DNA of 6,554 nucleotides, taken from the NCBI GenBank assembly GCA_016763115.1, contig JAESUL010000313.1, positions 1-6,554 on the forward strand, given 5' to 3'. Below are positions 4,802 through 6,554 of this stretch, in pieces. The first letter of the stretch is position 1; each line of letters begins with the position of its first letter. Under the pieces are notes generated by a model. That model did no database searches and had not been told where the DNA came from. It was given only the letters and a program-made list of their open reading frames with translations. This DNA comes from Phycisphaerales bacterium (GTDB taxonomy: Bacteria > Planctomycetota > Phycisphaerae > Phycisphaerales > UBA1924). Position numbers and translations under genes: made by a program.

Positions 4802-4816
4802 CGTCATGAAAGAGGC

Positions 4817-4856
4817 TCGGGGAGCACCCCGAACACAATCCAATCCGCCAAGGAGG
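4817..4856 (+). promoter_or_regulatory. Leader hairpin and strong Shine-Dalgarno before topoisomerase VI B
   Basis: TCGGGG (4817-4822), loop AGCA and CCCCGA (4827-4832) form a perfect six-pair GC-rich hairpin, not followed by Ts, so it is not a terminator. AAGGAGG (4850-4856) is a near-perfect anti-16S match five bases before the ATG at 4862 and fixes that start over the in-frame Met16. Confidence 0.6.
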
Positions 4857-4861
4857 GTGGC

Positions 4862-6554
4862 ATGGCAAAGAAGACAAGCAAGCGAACCAAGGCCGACGCT
4901 GAATCTATGGCGACCAAACAAAGAGACATTTCCGTCTCTGAGTTTTTTGCCAAAAACAGGCACCTCCTCGGCTTTGACAACCCGCGCAAGGCCCTGCTGA
5001 CCACCGTCAAAGAGGCTGTGGACAACTCCCTCGATGCCTGCGAGGAAGCCTCGATCCTCCCCGCGATCGAAGTCAAAATTGAAGAAATCACCCCACCAGC
5101 GAACGCCACCAAATCGGGTCGCTATCGCGTCACCATCACCGACAACGGCCCCGGCATCGTCCGCAAACAAGTCGAAAACATCTTCGGGCGTTTGTTGTAT
5201 GGGTCGAAGTTTCATCGCCTCAAAATGTCACGCGGGCAGCAGGGCATCGGCATCTCCGCTGCCGGGATGTACGGGCTGATGACCACCGGCAAGCCCATGG
5301 TCATCACCACCCGCCCAAAGAAAAACAAGCCCGCCCACCATCTCGAACTCGCGATGGACACCACCAAAAACAAGCCCGAAGTGACGGTCGATATCGAAAC
5401 CGATGACTTCCCCGAGGGCACCGGCACCCGTGTCTCTATCGAAATGGAAGCCAAGTTTTTCCGAGGCAAAGGCTCCGTCGAGACCTACCTCGAACAAACC
5501 GCGATCTCCAATCCCCACTGCGAGATCACCTTTATCCCCCCCGACAAAGCCAACGAAAACCCAGACCTTGCAGAGTCCAGCGATGATGTCGCCGCCGATA
5601 CCCAAGGCGTCGTCCGCACCCAAGAGTTCTCCGACCGAATCCTCTACCCAAGAACCGTCGACGAGCTCCCACCAGAAACCGAAGAGATCAAACCCCACCC
5701 CTACGGCGTCGAACTTGGAACATTTCTGACAAAGCTCAAACAAACCGACCAAAAACAACTCACCGGCTTCTTCAAGCACGAGTTCTGCCGTGTCCCACCG
5801 TCTGCCGTCACCGCGATTACAAAAGAAGCATCAACCAAGGGCAACTCCTACTCCGGGCAAACTTGGGTCAGTTCCATTGACTCCGCCGACGGCGAAAAAA
5901 TCTACACCGCCCTCCAAAACGCCAAACTCCGCGCCCCGCCCACCGACTGCCTCTCACCCATCGGCGTGCAGCAAATGCTGGCCGGCATGCTCAAAGGCGT
6001 CAAGGCCGAGTTCTACACCGCCTCCACCCGCGCCCCCGCCGTCTACCGAGGCAACCCCTTCCAGATCGAAGCCGCCATCGCCTTCGGCGGCAACCTCCCC
6101 GGCGACCAAACCGCCCGCATCATCCGCTACGCCAACCGCGTCCCGCTGCTCTACCAACAATCCGCCTGCTGCGCATTCAAGTCCGTCGTCGAAACCGGCT
6201 GGAAAAACTACGGGCTCCAACAACCAAGAGGCGGCGCACCCGTCGGCCCGCTCGTCGTCATGATCCACATGGCATCCGTCTGGGTCCCCTTCACGAGTGA
6301 ATCCAAAGAGGCCATCGCCGACTACGATGAGATCCGCAAGGAAATGACCCTCGCCCTCAAGGAGTGCGGCAGGAAACTCGGCCAATACATCCGCCGGCGC
6401 GAACGCATGAAACGCGACGCCCAAAAACGCGATGTCTTCGAACGCTACATCGGCGAAATCTCAAAGGCCTGCCACCACCTCACCGGCACCGACACCCAAG
6501 AACTCTACGACGCCCTCCTCGCCCAAGCCAAACGCCGCACCGAAATCGCCGACG
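4862..6554 (+). CDS. top6B: DNA topoisomerase VI subunit B (GHKL ATPase), 3' end outside window
   Basis: The frame runs from ATG 4862 to the window edge without a stop, giving 564 residues. After a basic N-terminal tail of about 20 residues comes a GHKL (Bergerat) ATP site: N-box KEAVDNSLDACEEA (50-63) with E51 and N55, then DNGPGI (94-99), then FGRLLYGSKFHRLKMSRGQQ (108-127) and GIGISAAGMYG (128-138). The Y-G-S-K-F and R-G-Q-Q-G-I-G-I-S-A-A sequences are diagnostic for TopoVIB rather than gyrase B, MutL or Hsp90. The middle part fits the helix-two-turn-helix segment, and the transducer domain follows with FQIEAAIAFGG, RYANRVPLLYQQ and VPFTSESKEAIA, where K482 is the likely ATP-contacting switch lysine. 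With the A subunit (Spo11-like) it forms an A2B2 type IIB enzyme that relaxes and decatenates DNA. The A-subunit gene would be expected just downstream but is not visible. Large antisense frames here are shadows of the GC-rich codons. Confidence 0.95.
   Translation, partial: MAKKTSKRTKADAESMATKQRDISVSEFFAKNRHLLGFDNPRKALLTTVKEAVDNSLDACEEASILPAIEVKIEEITPPANATKSGRYRVTITDNGPGIVRKQVENIFGRLLYGSKFHRLKMSRGQQGIGISAAGMYGLMTTGKPMVITTRPKKNKPAHHLELAMDTTKNKPEVTVDIETDDFPEGTGTRVSIEMEAKFFRGKGSVETYLEQTAISNPHCEITFIPPDKANENPDLAESSDDVAADTQGVVRTQEFSDRILYPRTVDELPPETEEIKPHPYGVELGTFLTKLKQTDQKQLTGFFKHEFCRVPPSAVTAITKEASTKGNSYSGQTWVSSIDSADGEKIYTALQNAKLRAPPTDCLSPIGVQQMLAGMLKGVKAEFYTASTRAPAVYRGNPFQIEAAIAFGGNLPGDQTARIIRYANRVPLLYQQSACCAFKSVVETGWKNYGLQQPRGGAPVGPLVVMIHMASVWVPFTSESKEAIADYDEIRKEMTLALKECGRKLGQYIRRRERMKRDAQKRDVFERYIGEISKACHHLTGTDTQELYDALLAQAKRRTEIAD

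Noticed and set aside
5228..5779. Long minus-strand open frame antisense to topoisomerase VI B
   Set aside because: It overlaps the conserved ATPase region of TopoVIB on the other strand. Its Gly/Val/Asp-rich composition is what the complement of C-ending codons gives, and it has no recognisable motif. The same applies to 5954-6424.
5790..6263. Plus-strand frame rich in Pro, Ser and Thr inside topoisomerase VI B
   Set aside because: It is the +1 shadow of the TopoVIB frame, with low-complexity composition and no own ribosome binding site.

Overview
The window looks like chromosomal DNA of a planctomycete, most likely from the class Phycisphaerae or a relative. This is inferred from gene content, not from a marker gene. 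The clues are a secreted protein ending in a PTPG-type PEP-CTERM-like sorting signal, a secreted seven-repeat FG-GAP protein ending in two dockerin-like repeats and a terminal Gly-Cys-Pro, a bacterial DNA topoisomerase VI B subunit, a CsrA with a small insertion, and a moderately GC-rich coding style. Both strands are used and there are few operons.

Layout. Positions 1-554 (minus) hold the 5' part of an unrecognised lipoprotein gene. It is divergent from a small plus-strand NifU C-terminal-domain (Nfu-type) iron-sulfur gene at 699-980. A good sigma-70-type promoter (1055-1083) then drives csrA (1133-1363) through a short leader rich in GGA. csrA converges on ndk (1484-1954, minus), and one hairpin at 1433-1462 can terminate both. 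Upstream of ndk lies a REP-like palindrome (2030-2087) of the kind often mistaken for coding sequence. Then come two minus-strand genes for exported proteins: the PEP-CTERM-like protein (2204-2926) and the FG-GAP/dockerin-like protein (3211-4662). Each is followed by its own terminator-like hairpin (2126-2157 and 3151-3181). The 284-base gap between them carries several inverted repeats that could be operators. Finally, divergent from the FG-GAP gene, a plus-strand gene with a strong ribosome binding site at 4862 encodes the first 564 residues of topoisomerase VI subunit B and runs off the window.

The genes do not form one pathway. They are a mix of housekeeping functions (Fe-S assembly, nucleotide balance, DNA topology), a global RNA-binding regulator and cell-surface proteins, and almost every gene has its own promoter or terminator signals. 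No tRNA, rRNA, CRISPR array, insertion sequence or integrase was seen. The points most worth a second look are the bacterial topoisomerase VI, the csrA leader, the REP-like element at the ndk promoter, and the degenerate dockerin-like tail of the FG-GAP protein.
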